NCBI RefSeq assembly: GCF_902499115.1
Contig: NZ_CABVPN010000005.1
Span: 193,433 to 257,432 of the forward strand
Direction of reading: 5' to 3'
DNA from: Burkholderia diffusa
GTDB taxonomy: Bacteria > Pseudomonadota > Gammaproteobacteria > Burkholderiales > Burkholderiaceae
DNA length: 64,000 nt
Part shown: one piece after another, positions 36,060 through 44,985 of the stretch
How positions within the stretch are numbered: the first letter of the stretch is position 1
Layout: each line of letters opens with the position of its first letter
Program-made: the position numbers and the translations under genes
The notes under the pieces: model-generated
Told to the model about the DNA's origin: nothing
Seen by the model: the letters and a program-made list of their open reading frames with translations, nothing else
The model's database searches: none

Positions 36060-36794
36060 TTGAGAAAAACGATTCCGATCCACGATGCGCTGGCGCGCTG
36101 GTTGCCGCAGGCGGCGCTCGTCGCCGCGGCCGCCGTGCTGACGGGCTGTACGATGACGCCGTGGACCGACAGCTGGCAGCCGGTACGACCGTCGACGCCG
36201 GCGTCGGTCGCCACGCCGGGCGTGATTGCCGGCTATTACCGCGTGAATCCGGGCGACACGCTCGCCGGCGTCGCCGCCGCCTACGGGCAGCGCGTTCAGG
36301 ACGTGGCCAGCTGGAACCACATGTCGCCGAATGATGCCCTGTCGCCCGGCCAGGTGCTGCGCGTCGCGCCGCCGCCTGCCTCGACCTCGCTCGGGCAGGC
36401 GCCCGCCGCGGCCGCGCAACCGGGCTCGCTGGCCTGGCCGGCCACGGGCATGGTCGCCGCGCCATTCCTGGCCGGCAAGACGCGCGGCATCGTGATCGCC
36501 GCGACCGGGCCCGACCGTTCGGTGCGGGCCGCGGCAAACGGGCGCGTGGTCTATGCCGGGTCTGGCGTCAAGGCATACGGCCCGCTCGTGATCCTGAAGC
36601 ACGATAACGGGCTCATCACGGCCTACGGGCACAACGGCAAGCTGCTCGTCAACGAAGGCGATGCAGTGCGTACGGGCCAGCCGGTCGCCGAGATGGGCAC
36701 CGACGCGAGCGGTCGCGCGACGTTCGACTTCGAAGTCCGGCAGAACGGCAAGGTCGTCGATCCGATGAACTTCCTGCCGCGCAACGGCGGCTGA
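36060..36794 (+). CDS. NlpD-like lipoprotein: LysM plus degenerate LytM (M23) domain
   Basis: This 244-residue protein begins at TTG 36060, chosen because GGAGGA sits directly upstream and the lipoprotein signal (LVAAAAVLTGC, lipobox LTGC) then falls at the N-terminus. A LysM motif (YYRVNPGDTLAGVAAAYGQRVQDVASWNHM...) binds peptidoglycan. The C-terminal M23/LytM domain has lost zinc ligands: the usual HLHFE-type motif reads FDFEV and the first His/Asp pair is missing. It should therefore be a non-catalytic activator of cell-wall amidases, as NlpD and EnvC are in division. Role inferred. Confidence 0.88.
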   Translation: MRKTIPIHDALARWLPQAALVAAAAVLTGCTMTPWTDSWQPVRPSTPASVATPGVIAGYYRVNPGDTLAGVAAAYGQRVQDVASWNHMSPNDALSPGQVLRVAPPPASTSLGQAPAAAAQPGSLAWPATGMVAAPFLAGKTRGIVIAATGPDRSVRAAANGRVVYAGSGVKAYGPLVILKHDNGLITAYGHNGKLLVNEGDAVRTGQPVAEMGTDASGRATFDFEVRQNGKVVDPMNFLPRNGG

Positions 36795-36842
36795 CGCGCC
36801 GCGTCACGACGTGTGCGCCGCGCGGCGCACACGTTCCCGTCT

Positions 36843-37481
36843 TCACCCTTCCTTGAGCTCCGCGGTGCCGGACTGCCGCGCACGATTGCCGAGCCAGCGA
36901 ATGCCCAGCGCGAGTCCCGCCGCGCCGAGCGCGATCAGCGAACACTGGATCGCGACCGGCAGGTACCCGTGCGGCCGCGGATCGACGAACGGATAGGGAT
37001 ACCAGTTCTCCAGCGCGCCGCGCACGAGCGTATAGCCGAGATAGACGACCGGAAAACCGAGCCACGCGAACGCGCTGCGCCACGCGATCGGCGAGCGCGG
37101 TTCCACGTACAGCCAGTCGCACAGCACCACGAGCGGCACGATCCGGTGCAGGACCCAGTTGTTGAGGGCCGGCGTGACGTGGCGCAACGCATCGAGCCGG
37201 GCGAGCAGCAGCTCGTAGACGATCGCGGTGATCAGCATGTAGAGTACGGCGGCGCCGCGCATCGATTCGTAGCGCGCCGAGCCGGGACGCGTGACACGCG
37301 ACAGCCCCACGACCAGCATGGCCGAGGCATAGAGGCTGCTCAGTTGCGTGAAGTAGCTGAGGTAGTTGCCGAGATGGACGGCAGGCATGCCCCAGTAGCC
37401 TGCGACGCTGTGCAGCGTGGTCGACACCGCGAGCAACGCGGCGATCAGCCGGTAGGCCGCAACGAAGAACGCTTTGCTCAT
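36843..37481 (-). CDS. Pr6Pr family membrane protein
   Basis: This is a 212-residue integral membrane protein with about six hydrophobic spans. Motifs YFTQLSSLYA, NNWVLHRIVPLVVLCDWL and ENWYPYPFVDP fit the Pr6Pr (FAR-17a/AIG1-like) family. Related eukaryotic AIG1/ADTRP proteins hydrolyse fatty acid esters of hydroxy fatty acids through a conserved Thr and His, but bacterial function is unknown. ATG 37481 is chosen since the upstream extension is Arg-rich and soluble. Confidence 0.8.
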   Translation of the reverse strand: MSKAFFVAAYRLIAALLAVSTTLHSVAGYWGMPAVHLGNYLSYFTQLSSLYASAMLVVGLSRVTRPGSARYESMRGAAVLYMLITAIVYELLLARLDALRHVTPALNNWVLHRIVPLVVLCDWLYVEPRSPIAWRSAFAWLGFPVVYLGYTLVRGALENWYPYPFVDPRPHGYLPVAIQCSLIALGAAGLALGIRWLGNRARQSGTAELKEG

Positions 37482-37712
37482 GATGCCCGCGCAACGTCGC
37501 ACCAAAGCTTCATCGTGCCACAGCCGCAGGCCCGCGCGATTCGGACTTTCCATATGCGGGCCAGTGGACGGGCCGCGCGGATTCCTCGGATATTTGATCC
37601 GGTCGCACAACGATGGTCGCGCGTGAGGCTACAATCGGGGCAACCGCCGGGGTGCCGTCAGCCGCGGCGTGTGTCTGCCCCGCATACCACACGAGAAATT
37701 TCGAGACACAGC

Positions 37713-38249
37713 ATGAAAAACATCCTCGCGAAACAGACGCGCTACAGCTCACCCGCGATCTTCTTCCACTGGGCCATCTTCCTGCTGGTGGCGCTGGCCT
37801 ATCTGGCCATCGAGATTCGCGGACCGAAAGGCAGTGACAGTCGCGTGTTCTGGATGAACGTGCACCTGCTGGCCGGTACCTTCGTGCTCGTGCTGTCGGT
37901 GCTGCGCGTGCTATGGCGGATGATCAGCCGCGTGCCGGAAGCCATTCCGCAGACGACGCTGCTCAAGTGGATGTCGAAGCTCGCGCATTTCGCGCTGTAC
38001 GTATTCATCATCGCGCAGCCGCTGCTCGGCATCATGCTGGTCAACATGGGCGGCAAGCCCGTGTCGCTCGACTGGATCGGCGTGTCGTTCACGCTGTTCG
38101 GCCCGGACAAGGCGCTGCGGCCGACGATCAAGGAAGCGCACGAACTGATCGGTAACGCGTTCTACTTCGTGATCGGCCTGCATGCGCTGGCCGCGCTTTA
38201 CCACCACTTCATCCGGCGCGACGACGTGCTGCGACGCATGGCACCGTGA
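37713..38249 (+). CDS. Cytochrome b561-type membrane protein
   Basis: This 178-residue protein has four membrane helices with paired histidines suited to bind two b hemes (FFHWAIFLL, VHLLAGTFVLVLSVLRVLWR, HFALYVFIIAQPLLGIML, EAHELIGNAFYFVIGLHALAALYHHFIRRD). Bacterial b561 proteins (CybB/YodB family) move electrons between the quinone pool and acceptors such as superoxide. The ATG at 37713 begins a typical short N-terminus. A long hairpin follows the stop. Confidence 0.9.
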   Translation: MKNILAKQTRYSSPAIFFHWAIFLLVALAYLAIEIRGPKGSDSRVFWMNVHLLAGTFVLVLSVLRVLWRMISRVPEAIPQTTLLKWMSKLAHFALYVFIIAQPLLGIMLVNMGGKPVSLDWIGVSFTLFGPDKALRPTIKEAHELIGNAFYFVIGLHALAALYHHFIRRDDVLRRMAP

Positions 38250-38276
38250 TTGCCGCGCGCTGAAGCCGCGCAGCAG

Positions 38277-38316
38277 CCGGGGGCGCATGGTTGTATCGGC
38301 AACCATACGCCCCCGG
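38277..38316. terminator. Long hairpin after cytochrome b561
   Basis: A 17-bp stem with one mismatch (38277-38293 with 38300-38316) and a six-base loop lies 27 bp past the stop. No T tract follows on either strand, so it may protect the 3' end of the mRNA or be a palindromic repeat rather than a canonical terminator. Confidence 0.5.
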
Positions 38317-38405
38317 TCCGTTTACCGCAATGCGCGACTGGCCATCGCGGCGAACATTCTGTAACATCTCGGCTGCTTTTACATTCCGCTTACGCATCGC
38401 CGCGC

Positions 38406-38774
38406 ATGCTGCACCGACATCGTCACCTGACCGCCTGGCTCGGCGTGTTCGCGATCTGGCTCGCGATCGCGGCACCGCTGGTGTCGCAGTGGCGCATCGC
38501 GCAGGCAGCCACCCCCGACGCAATCGTCTGCAGTGCAGAACATGGCGCACACCGCGCGCCCGATGCGGGCCGCGCGCAGGACCATGCACTGCATCTCGAT
38601 GCGTGCGGCTATTGCGGTTTCTTCGCGCACAGTCCCGCGATCGGCGGCGCGGCCGCCGTATCGTTCGCCTTCGTCCCCCCTCATGCCGTTTCCGCCACCG
38701 CGCCGCATACGGTCGCGGCACGCGCCGACCGCTATCCGCGCGCGTATCCACGCGCACCGCCCGAGCGCGCCTGA
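38406..38774 (+). CDS. DUF2946 family protein
   Basis: This 122-residue protein has an N-terminal hydrophobic signal or anchor (HLTAWLGVFAIWLAIAAPLVSQW) and a His/Cys-rich central part (CSAEHGAHRAPDAGRAQDHALHLDACGYCGFFAHSP). DUF2946 proteins are commonly found beside TonB-dependent copper receptors, exactly as here. A role in copper binding at the periplasm is plausible from the His and Cys content but unproven. The gene is 83 bp upstream of the receptor and likely cotranscribed. Confidence 0.85.
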   Translation: MLHRHRHLTAWLGVFAIWLAIAAPLVSQWRIAQAATPDAIVCSAEHGAHRAPDAGRAQDHALHLDACGYCGFFAHSPAIGGAAAVSFAFVPPHAVSATAPHTVAARADRYPRAYPRAPPERA

Positions 38775-38857
38775 CGCGCTGTCTTCCGTTCCATTCATCG
38801 CCGATATCCGTGCGGTCTGTCGAGGTCGCGTGGAGGGCGTCACTCGGGCTTTCGATC

Positions 38858-40984
38858 ATGACCATTCTTTCCTTGCGCGCGCCGAGGGCGGCGCGCCATT
38901 CCCGTGCGCGGCGCGTGCCGCGCATGCTGAAACTCACTGTTCCCGCGCTGGCCGCCGGCGCGATGACCGCGGCCGCGGCCGAATCCGCGCAGGCCGCCGG
39001 TGCGCCGACGGACGACGCGGCCGCGCTGCTGCCGCCCGTCGAGGTCGTTGCGTCGCCGCTGACGACACCGCTCGTCGTCGTCACGGATCCGAAGACGCCG
39101 CGCCAGCCGCTGCCGGCGAGCGACGGCGCGGACTACCTGAAGACGATTCCCGGCTTCACGTCGATCCGCAGCGGCGGGACGAACGGCGACCCCGTGCTGC
39201 GCGGGATGTTCGGGTCGCGGCTGAACATTCTCGCGAACGGGATGCCGACGCTCGGCGCGTGCCCGAACCGGATGGATGCGCCGACCTCGTATATCGCGCC
39301 GGAAAGCTATGACAAGGTCACCGTCGTGAAGGGCCCGCAAACCGTGCTGTACGGTCCCGGCGCATCGGCCGGCACCGTGCTGTTCGAACGCGTGACGCCG
39401 CGTTTCGACCGCCCCGGCATGCGCTTCGACGGCAGCCTGGTCGGCGGATCGTTCGGCCGCAACGACCAGAACGTCGACGTGACGGCCGGCACGCCGGATG
39501 TCTACGGCCGCGTGACCGCGAACCATGCACATGCGCAGGACTACGAGGATGGCAACGGCAACACCGTGCCGTCGCAATGGGACAAGTGGAACGCGGACGC
39601 GGCGCTGGGCTGGACACCCGACGATCACACGCGCGTCGAACTGACGGCGGGCACCGGTGACGGTTATGCGCGCTACGCGGGGCGCGGCATGGATGGCGCG
39701 CATTTTCGCCGCGAGACGTTCGGCCTCTCGTTCGACAAGCGGCATCTCGGCGACGTGCTCGACCGGATCGAAGCGCGCGTGTACTACAACGAAGCCGACC
39801 ACGTGATGGACAACTACACGCTGCGGCAGCCCGACCCGACCAGCAGCATGCCGATGCGAATGGCATCCGAGGTGCGGCGCCGCACGCTCGGTGCGCGGGC
39901 GGCCGCGACGTTCCGTTTTGGCGACGACTTCAAGCTCGTGACCGGCGTCGATGCGCAGTCGAACCGGCTCGATGCCCGCTCGGCGATGGGGCGACAGAAC
40001 TACGGCGACCAGCCGTGGGATGCGCAGGCGACGATGTGGAACGCGGGCGCGTTCGGCGAGCTGACGTGGTATGCGAGCGATGCATCGCGCGTGATCGGCG
40101 GCGCGCGGGTCGACTACGCGAGCGCGCGCGACAAGCGTACGACGACGAGCGGGATGATGGCGAGCAAGCCGAACCCGACCTTCGACGACGATCGCGCGCG
40201 CGTGCTGCCGAGCGGTTTCGTGCGGTACGAGCGCGATCTCGCGGCGCTGCCGGTCACGTGGTACGCGGGGATCGGTCACGCGGAACGCTATCCGGACTAC
40301 TGGGAGCTGTTCTCCGCGAAACGCGGGCCGGCCGGTTCGATCAACGCGTTCTCGGCGGTGCAGCCGGAGAAGACCACGCAGCTCGACATCGGCGCACAGT
40401 ACAAGAGCGACCGGTTCGATGCGTGGGTGTCGGCCTACGCGGGATATGTGCAGGACTACATCCTGTTCAATTACGCCGCAGGGATGATGGGGCCGACCAC
40501 GCAGGCGACCAACGTCAACGCGCAGATCATGGGCGGCGAAGCCGGCGTGTCGTGGCGGCCGGTCGCACCGCTGCGCGTCGAGACGTCGCTCGCGTATGCG
40601 TGGGGGCGCAACACGACGAGCGGCGATCCGCTGCCGCAGATGCCGCCGCTCGAGGCGCGCTTCGGGCTCGAGTATACGCACGGCGCATGGTCGGCCGGCG
40701 GTCTGTGGCGGGTCGTTGCGCCGCAGCATCGCTATGCCCTGAACGAAGGCAATGTGGTGGGCAAGGACTTCGGTCCGAGCGCCGGCTTCGGCGTGCTGTC
40801 GCTGCATGCGCAGTACAACGTCAGCAAGAAGGTGCAGATCTCGGTCGGCATCGACAACGTGCTGGACAAGGCCTACACCGAGCACCTGAACCTTGCCGGC
40901 AACGCGGGCTTCGGCTATCCGGCGAACGCGCCGGTGATGGAGCCGGGGCGCACGGCATGGTTGCGTGTGAGCGCGAAGCTGTAA
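38858..40984 (+). CDS. oprC: TonB-dependent copper receptor (OprC/NosA-like)
   Basis: This 708-residue outer-membrane barrel has a signal peptide (within residues 1-46, ending SAQA), a plug domain (YLKTIPGFTSIRSGGTNGDPVLRGMFGSRLNILANGM) and a barrel ending in LRVSAKL. In P. aeruginosa OprC the copper site is CxxxM plus HxM. Here CPNRM gives Cys135 and Met139, and HVM gives His315 and Met317, with the same spacing. This strongly supports copper uptake, energised by TonB. DUF2946 precedes it. The exact start is uncertain; no close ribosome site is visible. Confidence 0.93.
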   Translation: MTILSLRAPRAARHSRARRVPRMLKLTVPALAAGAMTAAAAESAQAAGAPTDDAAALLPPVEVVASPLTTPLVVVTDPKTPRQPLPASDGADYLKTIPGFTSIRSGGTNGDPVLRGMFGSRLNILANGMPTLGACPNRMDAPTSYIAPESYDKVTVVKGPQTVLYGPGASAGTVLFERVTPRFDRPGMRFDGSLVGGSFGRNDQNVDVTAGTPDVYGRVTANHAHAQDYEDGNGNTVPSQWDKWNADAALGWTPDDHTRVELTAGTGDGYARYAGRGMDGAHFRRETFGLSFDKRHLGDVLDRIEARVYYNEADHVMDNYTLRQPDPTSSMPMRMASEVRRRTLGARAAATFRFGDDFKLVTGVDAQSNRLDARSAMGRQNYGDQPWDAQATMWNAGAFGELTWYASDASRVIGGARVDYASARDKRTTTSGMMASKPNPTFDDDRARVLPSGFVRYERDLAALPVTWYAGIGHAERYPDYWELFSAKRGPAGSINAFSAVQPEKTTQLDIGAQYKSDRFDAWVSAYAGYVQDYILFNYAAGMMGPTTQATNVNAQIMGGEAGVSWRPVAPLRVETSLAYAWGRNTTSGDPLPQMPPLEARFGLEYTHGAWSAGGLWRVVAPQHRYALNEGNVVGKDFGPSAGFGVLSLHAQYNVSKKVQISVGIDNVLDKAYTEHLNLAGNAGFGYPANAPVMEPGRTAWLRVSAKL

Positions 40985-41215
40985 CGCGCGGCGCGCGTGT
41001 GCGATGCAGCATGCGCATGCGTGAGCGCAGCCCCGCCCGAATGGGCGGGGCGCGTCAACCGATTAGAGAACCGTATCTAGTCAGGGCGCAAACGTTCGCG
41101 ACTCGTGATTCACTCCCGCATTCGACGCACACGTTGCCCGCGACCGTTCGCGACCTGCCGTGCGCGTCGAACCGATCTCATTCGCACCGGCAACACAATA
41201 ATCAGGAGAACAAGC

Positions 41216-42310
41216 ATGGCCAGATCGATGCGTTCCAGGGTGGTGGCAGGGGCAGTGGCTTGCGCGATGAGCGTTGCGCCGCTCGCGGGGACGACCGCGC
41301 TGATGACGCTCGCGACGACGCACGCGGCGATGGCGGCAACCGCGCCGGCGGACGACTACGCGACGACGCGTTATCCGATCATCCTCGTGCACGGGCTCAC
41401 CGGCACCGACAAGTACGCGGGCGTGCTCGAGTACTGGTACGGCATCCAGGAGGACCTGCAGCAGCATGGCGCGACCGTCTACGTCGCGAACCTGTCGGGA
41501 TTCCAGAGCGACGACGGGCCGAACGGGCGCGGTGAACAACTGCTCGCTTACGTCAAGTCGGTGCTTGCCGCGACCGGTGCGACCAAGGTGAACCTGGTCG
41601 GTCACAGCCAGGGCGGCCTCACGTCGCGCTATGTCGCGGCCGTCGCACCCGATCTCGTCGCGTCGGTGACGACGATCGGCACGCCGCATCGCGGCTCGGA
41701 GTTCGCCGACTTCGTGCAGAGCGTACTCGCCTACGATCCGACCGGATTGTCGTCGTCGGTGATCGCAGCGTTCGTCAATGTGTTCGGGATCCTGACGAGC
41801 AGCAGCAACAACACCAACCAGGACGCGCTCGCCGCACTGAAGACGCTGACGACTTCCCAGGCCGCCACGTACAACCAGAATTACCCGAGCGCGGGCCTCG
41901 GCGCGCCGGGCAGCTGCCAGACGGGTGCGCCGACGGAAACCGTCGGAGGCAATACGCACCTGCTGTATTCGTGGGCAGGCACGGCGATCCAGCCGACCAT
42001 CTCCGCGTTCGGCGTGACGGGCGCGACGGATACCAGCACGATTCCGCTGATCGACCCGGCGAACGCGCTGGACCTGTCGACGCTTGCGTTGTTCGGCACG
42101 GGCACGGTGATGATCAATCGCGCCTCGGGCCAGAACGACGGGCTCGTGTCGAAGTGCAGTGCGCTGTACGGGAAGGTGCTGAGCACGAGCTACAAGTGGA
42201 ACCATCTCGATGAGATCAACCAGTTGCTCGGCGTGCGCGGCGCGAATGCGGAAGATCCGGTCGCGGTGATCCGCACGCATGCGAACCGGCTGAAGCTCGC
42301 GGGCGTGTGA
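41216..42310 (+). CDS. lipA: Secreted triacylglycerol lipase LipA
   Basis: This 364-residue precursor has a 44-residue leader, and the mature enzyme of 320 residues begins ADDYATTRYP. It closely matches the industrial B. cepacia lipase as I remember it. Ser131 of the precursor (GHSQGG) equals mature Ser87, with Asp and His in the conserved C-terminal positions and two Cys (GSCQTG, SKCSAL) that form the disulfide. It hydrolyses long-chain triglycerides after type II secretion and needs the foldase encoded immediately downstream. AGGAGAA precedes the ATG. Confidence 0.98.
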   Translation: MARSMRSRVVAGAVACAMSVAPLAGTTALMTLATTHAAMAATAPADDYATTRYPIILVHGLTGTDKYAGVLEYWYGIQEDLQQHGATVYVANLSGFQSDDGPNGRGEQLLAYVKSVLAATGATKVNLVGHSQGGLTSRYVAAVAPDLVASVTTIGTPHRGSEFADFVQSVLAYDPTGLSSSVIAAFVNVFGILTSSSNNTNQDALAALKTLTTSQAATYNQNYPSAGLGAPGSCQTGAPTETVGGNTHLLYSWAGTAIQPTISAFGVTGATDTSTIPLIDPANALDLSTLALFGTGTVMINRASGQNDGLVSKCSALYGKVLSTSYKWNHLDEINQLLGVRGANAEDPVAVIRTHANRLKLAGV

Positions 42311-42313
42311 TCG

Positions 42314-43348
42314 ATGACGGCACGTGAAGGACGCGCGCCGCTCGCGCGACGCGTTGCGGTCTACGGCGCGGTGGGGCTGGCGGCGATCGCCGGCGTCGCG
42401 ATCTGGAGCGGCACGGCATCGCAGCGCGGCGCCGACGCGGCGCATGTACCGGCCGGCGCGGCAGTGCTCGGCGGCACGAGCGCCGCACCGCCGCAGGCCG
42501 CATTGCCCGCGAGCGCGGGACTGCCGCCGCCGCTTGACGGTTCCAGTGCGCCGAGGCTGCCGCTCGATGCCGGCGGCCGTCTCGCGAAGTCGCGCGCGGT
42601 GCGCGATTTCTTCGACTACTGCCTCACCGCGCGGAGCGACCTGAACGCGGCCGCGCTCGATGCACTCGTCGTGCGCGAGATTGCCGCACAGCTCGACGGC
42701 GCGGCCGCGCAACCCGAGGCGCTCGACGTCTGGCATCGATATCGTGCGTATCTCGACGCGCTGGCGAAGCTGCCGGAGGCGGGCGCGGTCGACAAGTCCG
42801 ATCTCGGTGCGTTGCAGCTCGCGCTCGATCAGCGCGCGTCGATCGCGTCGCGCACGCTCGGCGATTGGAGCCAGCCGTTCTTCGGCGCGGAGCAGTGGCG
42901 GCAGCGCTACGATCTCGCGCGGCTGAAGATTGCGCAGGACCGCACGCTGACGGATGCGCAGAAGGCGGAGCGGCTCGCGGCGCTCGCGCAGCAGATGCCC
43001 GCCGACGAACGCGCGGCGCGGCAGAAGGCCGACCGGCAGCAGGCCGCGATCGACCAGATCGCGCAGTTGCAGAAGAGCGGGGCGACGCCCGATGCGATGC
43101 GCGCGCAACTGACGCAGACACTCGGCCCCGAAGCCGCCGCGCGCGTCGCGCAGATGCAGCAGGACGACGCATCGTGGCAGAGCCGCTACGCCGATTATGC
43201 GGCGCAGCGTGCGCAGATCGGCGCCGCCGGATTGTCGCCACAGGATCGCGACGCGCAGATCGCCGCACTGCGGCGGCGCATGTTCACGAAGCCCGGCGAA
43301 GCGATGCGCGCGGCGTCGCTCGACCGCGGCACGGCTGCCGCGCAGTGA
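42314..43348 (+). CDS. lifO: Lipase-specific foldase (Lif)
   Basis: This 344-residue membrane-anchored steric chaperone folds LipA in the periplasm before export. It has an N-terminal membrane anchor (VAVYGAVGLAAIAGVAIW), a variable Ala/Pro linker, and the foldase motif RDFFDYCLTA at about residue 96, essential for activation in studied foldases. The rest is a long helical, Gln/Ala/Arg-rich scaffold. It starts three bases after the lipA stop, so the pair is one operon. It ends nine bases from the converging MocR gene. Confidence 0.97.
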   Translation: MTAREGRAPLARRVAVYGAVGLAAIAGVAIWSGTASQRGADAAHVPAGAAVLGGTSAAPPQAALPASAGLPPPLDGSSAPRLPLDAGGRLAKSRAVRDFFDYCLTARSDLNAAALDALVVREIAAQLDGAAAQPEALDVWHRYRAYLDALAKLPEAGAVDKSDLGALQLALDQRASIASRTLGDWSQPFFGAEQWRQRYDLARLKIAQDRTLTDAQKAERLAALAQQMPADERAARQKADRQQAAIDQIAQLQKSGATPDAMRAQLTQTLGPEAAARVAQMQQDDASWQSRYADYAAQRAQIGAAGLSPQDRDAQIAALRRRMFTKPGEAMRAASLDRGTAAAQ

Positions 43349-43357
43349 CGCACGCGG

Positions 43358-44878
43358 TCATGCCGCGCGCGTGAAGTGCCGCGGCAGATGCTGTTCGATG
43401 GCAGCCGCGAGCGTGTCGAACGCGGGGCCGATGCCTTCGTGCGCGACGCACGCATAGCCGAGCAGCAGCCCGCGCCGCGCGGTGTCCAGGCTGCTGTAGT
43501 AGCTGGTCAGCGGGCGCACGATCACACCCGCGTCGAATGCGCTTTGCGTGACCGCGCGATCGTCGCACGTGTCGGGCAGGCCGAGCACCAGATGCAGGCC
43601 GGCCTCGTCGCCCATCACGGGCAGCGCATCGCCGAAGCGCGCATGGATCGCATCGATCAGCAATTGCCGGCGCTCGCCGTACAGCGTGCGCATCCGCCTG
43701 ACGTGTGAAGTCAGGTGCCCGTCCATGATGAATTCGGCGAGCACGGCCTGCTGCATCAGCTGGCCCTCGCGATACAGTTCCGACAACCCGGTGCGGAACG
43801 TGTCGACCAGATGCTCCGGCACGACCATGTAACCCATCCGCAGGCCCGGGAACAGCATCTTGCCCAGGCTGCCGACGTAGATCACGCGGCCGCCGTCGTC
43901 GAGCCCCTGCAGCGACGCGAGCGGGCGGCTGCCGTAGCGGAATTCGCTGTCGTAGTCGTCCTCGATGATCCAGCAGCGATGCTGGCGCGCGTACTCGAGC
44001 AGCATCCGGCGCCGTGCGAGGCTCATCACCATCCCGAGCGGATACTGGTGCGACGGCGTGACAAGCACGAGCCGCGGCGGATGCTGCATGTCGCTCGCGC
44101 TCGGATCGATGCCTTCCTGGTCGACCGGCACCGGCGTGAGCGCGAGGCCGGTCGCCTGCAGCACGCTGCGCACGCCCCAGTAGCACGGCTCCTCGACCCA
44201 CGCACGATCGCCGATGTCGGATAGCAGCCGCACCGCGAGGTCGATCGACTGGTGGATGCCGGTCGTGATGATCACCTGGTCCGGCGAGCATTTGACCGAG
44301 CGCGCGACGCGCAGGTAGTCGGCGAGCGCACGGCGCAGCGGCCGGTAGCCGCCGCCCGGCGAATAGGTCAGCAATTCGGGATTCGCTTCTTTCCACAGGC
44401 GCGCCTGCAGGCGGCTCCATGTCCGGCTCGGGAATTCCGACACATCCGGCACGCCTGGCATGAACGCGCCCCACTGGCGCCGCGACACGCCCGCATGCTC
44501 GATCAACTGCCGGCCCCGCATCGACAGGCTGCCTTGCGCGTCCTGCTGCGCCGCCGCACCGGCGTCGGACGGCGGCGCGGCGCCCGGCACGCGGATCGCG
44601 GCCGCGTCCGGGCGCGTGTCGGCCACGTAGGTGCCGCTCCCGGTCGTCGTCAGCACATAGCCTTCGGCCGTCAGCTGGTCGTACACGTGCAGTACGGTAT
44701 TGCGCGCGATCGACAGGTCTGCCGCAAGGGTGCGCGAACTGGGCAGCTTTGTCCCCGGCCCTAATTCTCCGGTAAGAATCGCTTGCTGCATCAGTTGCAG
44801 CAACTGCCGGTACATCGGCTCGGACGAGCTGCGGTCGAGACGGGCGGAGAGCCAGTCGGCCAGGATCACGGTATCCAA
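43358..44878 (-). CDS. MocR-type regulator: GntR wHTH fused to class I aminotransferase domain
   Basis: This 506-residue protein has an N-terminal GntR winged helix (PMYRQLLQLMQQAILTGELGPGTKLPSSRTLAADLSIARNTVLHVYDQL) and a fold-type I PLP domain with the Lys-containing GSLGKMLFPGLRMGYMVVP. MocR regulators sense PLP or PLP-amine adducts. I prefer TTG 44878, since AGGA lies seven bases upstream; ATG 44947 would add 23 residues but overlaps the likely promoter. It is divergent from a polyamine-type ABC importer, as E. coli YdcR is linked to ydcSTUV, so it probably controls that importer. Confidence 0.9.
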   Translation of the reverse strand: MDTVILADWLSARLDRSSSEPMYRQLLQLMQQAILTGELGPGTKLPSSRTLAADLSIARNTVLHVYDQLTAEGYVLTTTGSGTYVADTRPDAAAIRVPGAAPPSDAGAAAQQDAQGSLSMRGRQLIEHAGVSRRQWGAFMPGVPDVSEFPSRTWSRLQARLWKEANPELLTYSPGGGYRPLRRALADYLRVARSVKCSPDQVIITTGIHQSIDLAVRLLSDIGDRAWVEEPCYWGVRSVLQATGLALTPVPVDQEGIDPSASDMQHPPRLVLVTPSHQYPLGMVMSLARRRMLLEYARQHRCWIIEDDYDSEFRYGSRPLASLQGLDDGGRVIYVGSLGKMLFPGLRMGYMVVPEHLVDTFRTGLSELYREGQLMQQAVLAEFIMDGHLTSHVRRMRTLYGERRQLLIDAIHARFGDALPVMGDEAGLHLVLGLPDTCDDRAVTQSAFDAGVIVRPLTSYYSSLDTARRGLLLGYACVAHEGIGPAFDTLAAAIEQHLPRHFTRAA

Positions 44879-44904
44879 AGTGGTCCTACTAGGAATATTG
44901 AAAT

Positions 44905-44923
44905 GGTTCCCTATTGTAGAACC
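44905..44923. promoter_or_regulatory. Candidate operator between mocR and the ABC importer
   Basis: An inverted repeat GGTTC-N9-GAACC lies in the 107-bp divergent region. On the minus strand the spacer contains TACAAT, a possible -10 for the MocR gene. Binding is inferred only from position. Confidence 0.4.
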
Positions 44924-44985
44924 GTACGCACCGTATAGTGGGTTCATCTCAAAAACGTTTGTCGCGCAGCAAGGGGACAGCCACG

